Origin: Tanticharoenia sakaeratensis NBRC 103193
GTDB lineage: Bacteria > Pseudomonadota > Alphaproteobacteria > Acetobacterales > Acetobacteraceae
Reading direction: 5' to 3'
NCBI RefSeq assembly: GCF_000963885.1
Contig: NZ_BALE01000031.1
Span: 1 to 64,000, forward strand
DNA length: 64,000 nucleotides
Made by a program: the position numbers and the translations under genes. Below the pieces are notes generated by a model. It saw only the letters and a list, made by a program, of their open reading frames with translations, was not told the DNA's origin and did not search any database. Shown one piece after another: positions 8,878 to 18,034 of this stretch (position 1 is the first letter of the stretch; each line of letters opens with the position of its first letter).

Positions 8878-10377
8878 TCATCGCACGCTCTTGTCCACAG
8901 CGTCGAAAATTGCGTGATGCAGCGCTGCAGGGGTCAGATCGTGCTCACCTATAGGTGAGACCTCTTCCGCGCCGCCAAACCCGCGCAGGACGAATGGCGT
9001 GCTTTTGGGACCATCGGGCGTCACCACACCCGGAATAGACGGCCGGTGATCTCCGTAGAACGCAAGGATTGCCGGACGCCCGCAGGCAGCGAGCGCATCG
9101 GAGACCATGCCCAGCAATTCGTCGCCATGGACCAGATGCTCGAGATAACCCTCGAGCCCGTCCTTCCATGGACCATGGTTCTCGATACTGACGGCAAAGA
9201 CGAACGTCGCACGATCTTCACGCGCTGCCTGGTCGATCATCGCGACGAGCTGCATTCCCAGCGCTCGATCACCGATATGGGGACCGCAGGCGTCGGCGCT
9301 GCCGAATGCTTCCGCCCCGATCAGGTCGGTAAATCCGATCGCGGGCATCAGGCGGTCGCGTCCATAGAACCGCAGATCGTGCGGATGAACGAAGACGCGC
9401 GTTCCGTATCGGGGCGCAAGCCGGGCCGGCAGTGCGAGCCCGCCCTGTCGAAGCGCACTCAGATAAGGGTCGAATCGGCTGAAGCCGAGCTCTACCTCTT
9501 CCTGCCCGAACAGAACGCCGTACTCCGTGCGCATCGTGTAGGCGCCGAAGCCCGAGACATGGAGCTGCCCTGCATGCCCGGCACTCTTTGCCCGCTCGAG
9601 ATTTTGCAGTTCGGGCGTCGAATGCCCGGACAGGTTCAGATCGCGTGGATCGGCAAACGACTCGCACTGAATGACGATCACGATCGGCGGATTTCTGGCT
9701 GCGTTTCCCTGAGACGCAGGTGCGGACAGTGTCCGGCAGACCGGCAAAGGACGCGCACTGTCGTCGCGCCAGCGCAGCCAGCCCAGCGCAAGCGTTGCAA
9801 ACAGACCATAGCGCCTGATCCCGGCGTCACAGTCCGCTTCGGGCAACAACCTGCGCGCCAGATCCATCTGCCCGAATAGCCGCAATCCGCCCCAGGCCGC
9901 CAGGGCCAGAGCAATTCCGCCGAGACGCACCAGCAGCCGACCGGAGGCTTGGCCGCTCCATTGCGCCATCACATCGGACAGGAAGAGCGCCACGATGACA
10001 GCCGCGGTAAGGGCGATACCCGTCAGCAGGATAATGCGCGCAGGCAGCGCGACCGCGCTGACATAGAAGCGCGGATGACGAAAGCAGGCCTCGATAATGG
10101 CGGCGTCGCTGAAGATCAGCGATTCGCCCAGTATGCCGCGCTTGAGATTGGACCCCAGAACCAGCAGGCCCATCGTCGTGCCTGTCAGGATCGCCCCCGG
10201 CACCAGACGCCCGGTCAACGCCAGGGCTGCGCCAAGAACCAGAAGCATCGGCAGGATGCGGATGCAGACGTCAGCAAGCGATCGTGGAAACCAGCGTCCC
10301 CCCTCACTCGGACGGGCTGCCGCGTCGACGCACCACACGGCACCGAACAGGCCGACAAGCACGATGATCAGATGCAT
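8878..10377 (-). CDS. LTA synthase-like membrane sulfatase/phosphoglycerol transferase
   Basis: 499 aa. The N-terminal ~220 residues contain about five hydrophobic helices, and the remainder is an alkaline-phosphatase-superfamily extracellular domain. Key blocks are VIVIQCESFADPR (about 228-240), FGAYTMRTEYGVLFG (the G..T...E region carrying the nucleophilic Thr in LtaS/MdoB-type enzymes), SIENHGPW and the metal-binding FYGDHRPSIPG. Relatives transfer phosphoglycerol or phosphoethanolamine, or build polyglycerolphosphate. Beside kpsC it may decorate the capsule or another envelope glycan. The acceptor is unknown. Confidence 0.8.
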   Translation of the reverse strand: MHLIIVLVGLFGAVWCVDAAARPSEGGRWFPRSLADVCIRILPMLLVLGAALALTGRLVPGAILTGTTMGLLVLGSNLKRGILGESLIFSDAAIIEACFRHPRFYVSAVALPARIILLTGIALTAAVIVALFLSDVMAQWSGQASGRLLVRLGGIALALAAWGGLRLFGQMDLARRLLPEADCDAGIRRYGLFATLALGWLRWRDDSARPLPVCRTLSAPASQGNAARNPPIVIVIQCESFADPRDLNLSGHSTPELQNLERAKSAGHAGQLHVSGFGAYTMRTEYGVLFGQEEVELGFSRFDPYLSALRQGGLALPARLAPRYGTRVFVHPHDLRFYGRDRLMPAIGFTDLIGAEAFGSADACGPHIGDRALGMQLVAMIDQAAREDRATFVFAVSIENHGPWKDGLEGYLEHLVHGDELLGMVSDALAACGRPAILAFYGDHRPSIPGVVTPDGPKSTPFVLRGFGGAEEVSPIGEHDLTPAALHHAIFDAVDKSVR

Positions 10378-10553
10378 CAGGCCAGACCCCGGCCGTCGCG
10401 CTCGATCTCTTGGCCGGTCATGTCCGCCGGTGTTGCTCTGTTGGTCATGCGTGCAGCAGTCTCCGGCCTGTCAGGCCCCACCGGGCCTTAAGCGTGACGA
10501 CTCACGCCGTGACCGGGTCTGTTGACAGTCGGACGCCCGGCTGACAAGCGTGG

Positions 10554-12413
10554 TTGGAAATCGCATCTGCAATCAACACGGTAACCGCCATTCTTCATGA
10601 TGCGGTTCAGGACCCGTGCAGACAGGACCATCCACGGTTGAGCTTCAGCCCGCCATCGCCAGCCAACCGCGCGCCGCTTCTCCTGCAGACGCCCCCGTTC
10701 CATGCCAGCGTCCCGCTGCTCGGGCAGGTGCAGTGCTCCTGGGGTGACCTGACGCCCTCGTACGATGCGCCAGCCGACAACGATGCCGTGAGGTCACTTC
10801 TTGCGACAAGAACAGGCGGCACGTTCTGGGCACCTTTGCCGCCCCCGGACGCACGACGCGCCATCGTGGTCTGTGCATCCGGCGATCCGGCCCGCGCCAC
10901 GGCGCTCTGGACGGCCGCCCGGAACGCGCACGAGGTCGAGCGCATCGTCTTCTCGCTGCCGGAACCTGACATCCGGTTCCAGCCCCTGACGCAATGCATA
11001 CGGGCGGTCGGGGGCGCCGTCGTCGCCAGCTCCGTCAACCCCTGGGCCTTGTTCGACAATGCAGCCGATATCATCTGCGATGCCGACGAGATCGGTACGC
11101 TGGCGGCACTTGGCACACTGCGTGACCTGCCCGTCTGGCGCAATGCGGCAGGCTCGCTCGACCTTATACGTGACTCCACGGCCGCCGGCCGCGCCATCAC
11201 GCTGCTCGACCACGCCACCCGATATCGCTGTCCATTTCATGGCACGCCGATCACGGCACAGGACGCGATTGCCTTGCTCGACGAGTGGCAGCAGATCATC
11301 ATGCGCAACCGGTCAACGGCCGTCTGCGTGGGCATGTCACTCTGGAAGCGGCGACGTATCGCGGATCTGTTCGCCACGGCGAATCCGAGACGCCCTTTTC
11401 CCGTGTTCCGGCGCGGTACGGCAGGCGCCGTCTCGGCGGCTCGCGGCCGGGGCGGGATCGCCGTCTGGTCAACACGCATGCCCCCCGGTCTGGACCGACG
11501 TGCCGAAGCGGCTACCGTGCCCGTGGCCCGTGTCGAAGACGGGTTCATTCGCTCTGCGGGTCTGGGAAGCGGTCTGCTGCCGCCCGCCTCCATCATTGTC
11601 GATACACGTGGCGTCTATTATGACCCCGCGCGCCCGAGTGATCTTGAGCATCTGCTGGCAACCCATCCGCTGGGACCGGATCTGCAGGTTCGCGCGGAAA
11701 AACTGATCGCCTGCATCGTTGCAGGCGGCGTCTCCAAATATGCGCATGGCGGTGCAGCGCCCGATCTCGGCGCGCCGCCGGGCCGGCGTGTCGTCCTCGT
11801 GCCGGGACAGGTCGCCGATGATCTCTCCGTCAGGCTCGGCGGTGCCGGCATCGCTGGCAATCTCGAGCTCCTGCGCCGTGTCCGGGCCGCCTGTCCGGAC
11901 GCATTCATCGTCTATCGTCCCCATCCGGACGTGGACGCCGGCCACAGGCTGGGCGCGATCCCGGAAGAACAGGTGCTGACGCTTGCCGACCATGTCTGCC
12001 GCGTGGGTGCAATGGCGCCCTTGCTCGATATCGTCGACGAGGTCCACACGCTGACGTCGCTCGCGGGGTTCGAAGCCCTGATGCGGGGCAAGGCGGTAAC
12101 GACCTATGGCCAGCCATTCTATGCGGGCTGGGGTCTGACGCAGGACCATGCGCCGCTCGCACGCAGGACGCGACGACTGACGATCGCCCAGTTGGCCGCT
12201 GCCACATTATTGCTCTACCCGCGTTATATCGATCCGTTGACGCGCCTTCCCTGCGGTCCCGAGGTTCTCATCTCGCGCTTCGGGATGCCGTCGCTCTGGC
12301 GTCCCACGCTTCTCATGCGCTTGAGACGTCATCAGGGAGCCTTTAGGAAGGCGGCGAACAAAGGAGCCCAGTCCGTGTTTCGAACCATCGCCGCCATCTG
12401 GCGTCGCCCATGA
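10554..12413 (+). CDS. kpsC: KpsC-like capsule lipid-linker beta-Kdo transferase with degenerate N-terminal module
   Basis: 619 aa versus about 675 in E. coli KpsC. The C-terminal half is a good second module: VEDGFIRSAGLGS at 327, DTRGVYYDPARPSDLE, LVPGQVADD, YRPHPDVD near 455, TSLAGFEALMRGK and YGQPFYAGWGLT. The N-terminal ~290 residues keep only the later part of the first module, and its motifs are lost (no EDGF; the HPD and GFEALL sites are replaced). KpsC and KpsS build the Kdo linker on phosphatidylglycerol in ABC-dependent capsules. No ATG lies near the beginning; the TTG at 10554 is uncertain, and GTG 10728 is an alternative. The stop overlaps kpsS by ATGA. Confidence 0.85.
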   Translation: MEIASAINTVTAILHDAVQDPCRQDHPRLSFSPPSPANRAPLLLQTPPFHASVPLLGQVQCSWGDLTPSYDAPADNDAVRSLLATRTGGTFWAPLPPPDARRAIVVCASGDPARATALWTAARNAHEVERIVFSLPEPDIRFQPLTQCIRAVGGAVVASSVNPWALFDNAADIICDADEIGTLAALGTLRDLPVWRNAAGSLDLIRDSTAAGRAITLLDHATRYRCPFHGTPITAQDAIALLDEWQQIIMRNRSTAVCVGMSLWKRRRIADLFATANPRRPFPVFRRGTAGAVSAARGRGGIAVWSTRMPPGLDRRAEAATVPVARVEDGFIRSAGLGSGLLPPASIIVDTRGVYYDPARPSDLEHLLATHPLGPDLQVRAEKLIACIVAGGVSKYAHGGAAPDLGAPPGRRVVLVPGQVADDLSVRLGGAGIAGNLELLRRVRAACPDAFIVYRPHPDVDAGHRLGAIPEEQVLTLADHVCRVGAMAPLLDIVDEVHTLTSLAGFEALMRGKAVTTYGQPFYAGWGLTQDHAPLARRTRRLTIAQLAAATLLLYPRYIDPLTRLPCGPEVLISRFGMPSLWRPTLLMRLRRHQGAFRKAANKGAQSVFRTIAAIWRRP

Positions 12414-13807
12414 TCGAGCGCCCCGGGCATCACGAGGGTACCACGCCCGTACCGGCCTGCAACGCGGACGGCACCCCGAACGTGCAGCGCAACGTCCTGC
12501 TGCTGCAGGGCCTCATGGGACCGTTCTTCCGGATGATCGGCCAGGCGCTCCGGCGCGACGGCTATGGCGTCTGGAAAGTGAATTTCAACGGCGGCGACCG
12601 CTTCTTCTGGCGGCTGCCCGGCGGCATCGACTTCACCGGCCGTCCCGACGAATGGCCGGAAGCGCTCGTGCGCATCCTCGCCCGCCATGAAATCACCGAC
12701 GTCGTGCTGTTCGGGGACTGTCGACCGCTGCATAGCGCTGCCATCGCCGTCTGCGCACGCCTGCATATTCCGGTGCATGTCTTCGAAGAGGGCTATTTGC
12801 GCCCGGACTGGGTGACGCTCGAACTCGGCGGCGTGAACGGAAACTCCCTGCTGCCGCGCGATCCGGACTACTATCGCACACGCGCCCGCGAATTGCCGCC
12901 GCCGCCCGAGCACCGTCCGGTGCCCTCGTCATTCCGCACACGCGCGTTGCAGGGACTGGCCTACAACACCGCCGATCTGCTCTCGCGCTGGCACTACAGA
13001 CACTGGGACAACTACCGTCCCTGGCATCCGCTGACCGAGGGCATCGGGTGGCTGCGTAAACTTGCGAAACGGCATGAGCGCGCCGAACGCACGAGGGCGA
13101 CCTTCGCAAACCTGCGCGAATCCGACGCACCGTTCATGCTCTTCCCGCTCCAGCTCGATGCGGATGCGCAGGTGCGGTTGCATTCCTCGTTCAGCGGCAT
13201 GGCCGAAGCGATCAGGGCCGTCATCTCGTCATTCGCGGCCCATGCCCCGCGTCAGATGCGGCTTGCGATCAAGGAACATCCGCTCGACAATTTCGTCCGC
13301 AACTGGCGCAACGAAGTCGCGTTGCAGGCGGCAGCCTACGGCGTCGCCGATCGTGTCGATTACTTCGAGACCGGCGACATTCTCGAGCTGGTCCGTGCAG
13401 CCGCGGGCGTCATCACCATCAACAGCACGACCGGCACGCTGGCCCTCGCCGAAGGCAAGCCCGTGATCACGCTGGGCGATGCGGTCTATGACCTTCCGGG
13501 TATCACCTTTCAGGGCCCGCTCGCCGAATTCTGGGCGGAGCTTGGCCAGCCGGATGCCGAGATGTTCGAGGCATATCGTCGCGTTCTGATCGATCATTGC
13601 CTGATCCCGGGCGGATTTTTCTCGAACGAGGCGATCGAGAAACTGACCGCGAGCGCCATCGCCCGCCTGACGAAGCACAGCCCCCGCGACTTCGCCGCCG
13701 CGTCCCGCGCCGAAATGGCGCGTCGTGAATCGCTCCGGCGCGAGTTTGCGCGCAATCCCAAGAAGCTCGCGAGCGTCATTCCGACAGCACGACAGCTCCC
13801 CACATGA
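12410..13807 (+). CDS. kpsS: KpsS-like capsule lipid-linker Kdo transferase
   Basis: 465 aa. NVLLLQGLMGPFFRMIG (about 28-44), FNGGDRFFW and especially FEEGYLRPDWVTLE (125-138) with GVNGNSLLPR are KpsS/LipB hallmarks; INSTTGTLALAEGKPV is the C-terminal donor-site block. KpsS adds the first Kdo to the phosphatidylglycerol anchor, and KpsC extends it. It overlaps kpsC upstream and the GT4 gene downstream by four bases (ATGA), indicating coupled translation. Confidence 0.9.
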   Translation: MIERPGHHEGTTPVPACNADGTPNVQRNVLLLQGLMGPFFRMIGQALRRDGYGVWKVNFNGGDRFFWRLPGGIDFTGRPDEWPEALVRILARHEITDVVLFGDCRPLHSAAIAVCARLHIPVHVFEEGYLRPDWVTLELGGVNGNSLLPRDPDYYRTRARELPPPPEHRPVPSSFRTRALQGLAYNTADLLSRWHYRHWDNYRPWHPLTEGIGWLRKLAKRHERAERTRATFANLRESDAPFMLFPLQLDADAQVRLHSSFSGMAEAIRAVISSFAAHAPRQMRLAIKEHPLDNFVRNWRNEVALQAAAYGVADRVDYFETGDILELVRAAAGVITINSTTGTLALAEGKPVITLGDAVYDLPGITFQGPLAEFWAELGQPDAEMFEAYRRVLIDHCLIPGGFFSNEAIEKLTASAIARLTKHSPRDFAAASRAEMARRESLRREFARNPKKLASVIPTARQLPT

Positions 13808-15087
13808 CATCTGCCCATCCGACTTCCCCGCCGCACTATACGCTCGACATTTCCCGGCTTCTGTCCCGCGCGCGTGCCCGCGTGCCAACGGGCATCGATC
13901 GGGTCGAGCTCGAATATGCGCTTTATCTGTGCGCCAATGCTCCCGAGCGCACGGAATTCGCGGCCGTTCATCCACTCGGCCGCTTCGCGCCACTTCCCTT
14001 CGCGTTGGCCGCAGACTTTGTTTCCACGATCGCAGCTTTGTGGGACAGCGGGGCGAACGACACCGGTGCCGCCGCCCGTCTGGGCATGCGCCTGCTGCAC
14101 GGGATCGTCCTGCCCAACATGGACCGCAGGCAGCCGCCTGCCCGGCACCATCGCCAGCGGAAGGGCCGCAGCGTCTATCTTCTGCTTTCGCACCATCACC
14201 TGACCCGGCCGAACCTCGTCGCCGCCGCGATCCGGCGACGCAATGCCCTGTTCGTTCCGATGGTCCATGACCTGATCCCGCTGGAATACCCCGAATATTC
14301 GCGCGAAAAGGAGCCTGACCGGCACCAGCAGCGCATCGATACCGTGGTGCGCTATGCCGATGCGGTCATCACCCCGTCCGACGCCGTGCGCACGTCACTC
14401 GTGCCCTATCTGGCCAAGGCGGGCCGGTCCGATGTTCCCGTCTGGCCGATCCCGCACGGCGTCCACCTTCGCGCGCTGGCCGACGATGACAAGACGCCGG
14501 CAGCCGATGATACCGGCCGCCCCTATTTCGTCTGTCTCGGGACGGTCGAGGCCCGCAAGAACCATCTGCTGCTGCTGAACATCTGGCGCCGGCTGATCGA
14601 GACACATGGCGCGGCCGCGCCGCAGCTCGTCATCGTGGGAAAGCGCGGTTGGGAAAACGAGCAGGTGCTGGACATGATCGAGCGCTCGCCTGCGCTGCAT
14701 GGCTTCGTCGTCGAACACAACGCGCTGCCCGATACCGAAGTCGTCAGGCTCCTGCGCGGTGCCCGGGCCCTGCTTTTCCCCTCCTTTACCGAAGGGTTCG
14801 GGCTGCCGCTGGCAGAGGCGCTCGCACTCGGAACCCCGGTCATCTGCTCGGATATCCCGGTCTTTCGCGAAGTGGGCGGCAGCGCGGCCCATTATCTGGA
14901 TCCCCTCGATGGCATGGCCTGGCTGCGCACCGTCGAAGGCCTCTCGGATCTCGCCGAACGCGAGGAAGTGCCGCTGACCGCGCTCGATCAGGACCACATT
15001 CTCGACTGGGACCAGAGCGTCAGCCGGGCCTTGGCGAAGGTCGAGGATTTTGTGGGGCATGCATCCCGCCACACAAACCGAGGTTAG
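13804..15087 (+). CDS. GT4-family glycosyltransferase
   Basis: 427 aa GT-B fold enzyme. It has an N-terminal RVPTGIDRVELEYAL acceptor-side motif, FVPMVHDLIPLEYPEY, and a donor-side YFVCLGTVEARKNHLLLL strand followed by FPSFTEGFGLPLAEAL, the E-x7-E region of GT4 retaining transferases. It overlaps kpsS by ATGA, so it belongs to the capsule operon and probably adds a repeat-unit or linker sugar. The exact sugar cannot be read from sequence. Confidence 0.85.
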   Translation: MTSAHPTSPPHYTLDISRLLSRARARVPTGIDRVELEYALYLCANAPERTEFAAVHPLGRFAPLPFALAADFVSTIAALWDSGANDTGAAARLGMRLLHGIVLPNMDRRQPPARHHRQRKGRSVYLLLSHHHLTRPNLVAAAIRRRNALFVPMVHDLIPLEYPEYSREKEPDRHQQRIDTVVRYADAVITPSDAVRTSLVPYLAKAGRSDVPVWPIPHGVHLRALADDDKTPAADDTGRPYFVCLGTVEARKNHLLLLNIWRRLIETHGAAAPQLVIVGKRGWENEQVLDMIERSPALHGFVVEHNALPDTEVVRLLRGARALLFPSFTEGFGLPLAEALALGTPVICSDIPVFREVGGSAAHYLDPLDGMAWLRTVEGLSDLAEREEVPLTALDQDHILDWDQSVSRALAKVEDFVGHASRHTNRG

Positions 15088-15201
15088 ATCCTCCAGTTGT
15101 CAGGGCGCAAAGGCTGCCTGTCCGGCAGTGTGCCGAAGGCCCGATGCAAGGCAGAGTTTCATGTCCCGGTTTCGTAGCGATTTCCACATGAAGGCATATT
15201 G

Positions 15202-17460
15202 ATGGCTGGCTGGCGATTTCCACGTTTGTTCGGTCGTCATCGCGTCGCTGCACTGATTTCGGCTTCGATGCCCAAGGACATGCCGTTGAATGACGGCGTT
15301 GCGGCGGCCATCGCGGGGGACTGGGCCACACTGACGGGTACGCCCGCCACGGATACGGCCTCGTTATGGGAGAAAGCAGCCGCACCATGCCAGACGTGGC
15401 TGACCCGCTTCGTCCAGGATGCCGACGCCTTCCGTGATAGCGGCAACCCTGCCGAGGCGGCGCGGCTCTATCAGGCCGCTACCGCGCTCGCCCCGTGGCG
15501 AATCGACCTGAGACTGCAGCTCGGCAACATGCTCAAGGACAGTGGGCGCCTGCCCGCAGCCGAAGCCACCTATCGTGCCATTTTGTCCGAATCGCCGGAC
15601 GACGCCGAAACTTTTCTCCAGCTCGGCCATGTCTACAAGCTGATGGGCCGCAGGACGAAAGCGATGGCTGCCTATCGCGATGCTCTCCGATGCGACGGCA
15701 ACTGCAGCGCTGCGCATCAAGAGCTGTTTCTCGCGGGAGAAACCGACGCCCAGCGTGCAACCGCGGCCCATCAGGTGATGGCGCACGGCACCGAACAGGC
15801 AGCGCAGATCGCGGGCGCCCTGAACGAAATGCGGGCGTCTCTCGATGCCATGGCGCGCATGCTGCCCGACATATCGGCCTTTACCGCTTTTCCGATCGAA
15901 GACTACGCCCTGTTCCGACGCCTGTTCGATCCTCCCGCAGCGCCCGCGCGACCCGACTTCTCGCTCACGGTTGTCATCCCGCAGAATGACGTGCCTCCCG
16001 CCATCGCGGCAGTTCAGATCGCGACGCTGGCTGACGCTGCATCGGTCGAGGCGATCATCACGATCGGTGCGTCCGCAGCACTGCGCAACGCGTGGGACAC
16101 GCCCGAGCGGCTATACGGCATCGTGACCCATATCGCGACGGCCGAAGACCTTCCGGAAACCCTGGAGACGGATGCCGTCCTGCTGCTCGCGCCGCATCGC
16201 ATTCCTCATCCGACGTTGAGCGGATGGGTAGCCGCCGCTATGGAAATCGGCGACGCCGAGATGGCGTTCTGTGACGAGGAGATCGTACGACCATCCCCGG
16301 AAACGCAGCGCCCGTTCGAACCCGTCGCCCTCCTCCCACGCCCCTCGGCAGATCCATTGTGGCTGACCCAATGCGACACTGTCGGCGACACATTGGCGCT
16401 GACGCGCGATGCATGGCGCACTTATCGCGGCATGGCGCCGCGAGATGCCGTCATGGCAGGCCTGGCTGACAGACGAACCATCACGCACATTCCCTATCCG
16501 CTGACCGCGACACCATCGCACCATAGCCCGTCGGTGATGGCGGGCGCACTGCCGGATCGGCTTCGCCTGCGTCCTTCGGACGCCTGCACGGCGATCCTGT
16601 GCACCCGGGACAATGCGCAGGACTGCAGGACCATGGTTGAGAGCCTGTTCCGCACGGCCCGCCATCCAGAGACGCTGACCTGCCTGATCGTCGACAACGG
16701 CACCAGTGCTCTTCCACATCTGGCAATCCTTGAGGAACTCGCAGGACTGCCGCGCGTGCGCGTCGTGCGGGACGAACGGCCATTCAACTGGTCGGCTCTC
16801 AACAATGACGCGACGCAACTGGTCGAAACGCCGAACATCCTGTTCTGCAACGATGACATGGAAATGCTGACGGACGGATGGGACGTGACCCTGTCAGCAT
16901 TGCTTCACGACGAGCTGACCGGTGCCGTCGGCGTCAAGCTTCTCTACGCCGATGACACCATGCAGCACGCTGGTGTTTTGCTGGGCTGGAAAGGCTCGGT
17001 CATCCATGACGGCCTGTATGAGCCACGTGACAGCTTGGCCCATTTCGGGCGCTGGCAGGTCACGCGCGAAGCTTCTGCGGTGACCGGCGCGTTTCTTGCC
17101 ATGCGGCGTGCGGTCTTTGCGGCTTCAGGAGGGTTCGATGCGGACCGGATGCCCGTTGCATACAGCGACATCGATCTGTGCCTGCGGCTGCGCGAGCAGG
17201 GCCTCAAGGTCATCTGGACCCCTCTGATCGAGGTGCGACACGATGAATCGGTTTCGCGCGGGCTGGACCATCTGAACCCGCTTCGGCATGCTCGGAGCAT
17301 GACCGAGCGAGCTGCCTTCGAGACAATATGGGGTAAAGAACGCCTGAGCAGCGACCCGACCGTCAATCCCGTCTGGGCAGACGCGACGCTGCCCTGGCGA
17401 CTGATTCGTCCCGTGCCCGCTGACGTTGCGATGTCCAGCCTGACGCGGAGGCTGCCATGA
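15202..17460 (+). CDS. TPR plus tandem GT2-type glycosyltransferase
   Basis: 752 aa. Residues about 70-175 are three TPR units (LQLGNMLKDSGRLPAAEATY, LQLGHVYKLMGRRTKAMAAY). Residues about 250-450 resemble a GT2 domain that has lost its motifs: LTVVIPQND starts it and FCDEEIV stands where a 'DED' block is expected. Residues about 463-720 are an intact rhamnosyltransferase-type GT2: AILCTRDN, IVDNGT, FNWSALNND, FCNDDMEML (DxD-like), VTGAFLAMRR and YSDIDLCLRL. The ATG at 15202 follows a GAAGG site; the TTG directly before it is not needed. It is probably a cytoplasmic repeat-unit enzyme. Confidence 0.85.
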   Translation: MAGWRFPRLFGRHRVAALISASMPKDMPLNDGVAAAIAGDWATLTGTPATDTASLWEKAAAPCQTWLTRFVQDADAFRDSGNPAEAARLYQAATALAPWRIDLRLQLGNMLKDSGRLPAAEATYRAILSESPDDAETFLQLGHVYKLMGRRTKAMAAYRDALRCDGNCSAAHQELFLAGETDAQRATAAHQVMAHGTEQAAQIAGALNEMRASLDAMARMLPDISAFTAFPIEDYALFRRLFDPPAAPARPDFSLTVVIPQNDVPPAIAAVQIATLADAASVEAIITIGASAALRNAWDTPERLYGIVTHIATAEDLPETLETDAVLLLAPHRIPHPTLSGWVAAAMEIGDAEMAFCDEEIVRPSPETQRPFEPVALLPRPSADPLWLTQCDTVGDTLALTRDAWRTYRGMAPRDAVMAGLADRRTITHIPYPLTATPSHHSPSVMAGALPDRLRLRPSDACTAILCTRDNAQDCRTMVESLFRTARHPETLTCLIVDNGTSALPHLAILEELAGLPRVRVVRDERPFNWSALNNDATQLVETPNILFCNDDMEMLTDGWDVTLSALLHDELTGAVGVKLLYADDTMQHAGVLLGWKGSVIHDGLYEPRDSLAHFGRWQVTREASAVTGAFLAMRRAVFAASGGFDADRMPVAYSDIDLCLRLREQGLKVIWTPLIEVRHDESVSRGLDHLNPLRHARSMTERAAFETIWGKERLSSDPTVNPVWADATLPWRLIRPVPADVAMSSLTRRLP

Positions 17461-17600
17461 CAATTACGGGCTGGCAGCATGGCCGCGATCCGCGCCTGCA
17501 TGCGCGTGTCGATTTCGAGGCAGCCGCCTTGCGTGCTCCCACCATGACCTCAGAACCTGCCCTTCGGCGAACGGGCATCACACAGGCCCATTCATCATGA
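17457..17600 (+). CDS. 47-codon ORF with ATGA overlaps on both sides
   Basis: A short frame starts with the ATG that overlaps the stop of the GT2 gene (ATGA at 17457-17460) and ends in the TGA that overlaps the ATG of the TPR gene (ATGA at 17597-17600). The product, beginning MTITGWQHGRDPRLHA, has no recognisable domain. The double overlap is the arrangement used by the rest of this operon, which argues for translation. Equally it could be a relic or chance. No independent evidence of coding is available. Confidence 0.35.
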   Translation: MTITGWQHGRDPRLHARVDFEAAALRAPTMTSEPALRRTGITQAHSS

Positions 17601-17986
17601 TTTTTTCGCTTAGCCGAAGCCCCAAACTGCGTGATCTGCTGCGCGTCGCGGATCAGGCACGTGATCGGAAAGACTGGCCGCAGGCCGCCCTGGGCTATCG
17701 CGCAGCGCTGGGCCGGGCCGCGGACCGCGCGGGTCTGTGGGTGCAATACGGCCACGCCCTGAAGGAAAGCGGCTACATTACCGACGCGGAGCTCGCCTAT
17801 CGCCAGGCCATCGCGCGCGACCCGGCCGATGCCGACAGCTATGTCCAGCTGGGTCATGCCTTGAAGCTGCTCCAGCGCCGTGACGAGGCACGTGAGGCCT
17901 ACCGACATGCTTTTCAGATTGACCGGTCGTCCGAACAGGCACGGCTGGAACTGACAAATCTCGACGTCGACCCGGCAACTCTTTGA
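17597..17986 (+). CDS. Stand-alone TPR protein
   Basis: 129 aa consisting almost entirely of three TPR units (residues about 12-118): WPQAALGYRAALGRA, WVQYGHALKESGYITDAELA, YVQLGHALKLLQRRDEAREA. It is clearly homologous to the N-terminal TPR of the 1235-aa protein at 23638 and to the TPR of the GT2 protein at 15202, but has no catalytic domain. It may scaffold the glycosyltransferases or be the leftover N-terminus of a lost enzyme. The 48-bp gap to the next gene contains an AGGTG ribosome-binding site. Confidence 0.7.
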   Translation: MIFSLSRSPKLRDLLRVADQARDRKDWPQAALGYRAALGRAADRAGLWVQYGHALKESGYITDAELAYRQAIARDPADADSYVQLGHALKLLQRRDEAREAYRHAFQIDRSSEQARLELTNLDVDPATL

Positions 17987-18034
17987 CAGCCGCCCTTTAA
18001 TTCTCTGCTCGAATAAAAAAATCAGGTGTCTTGC

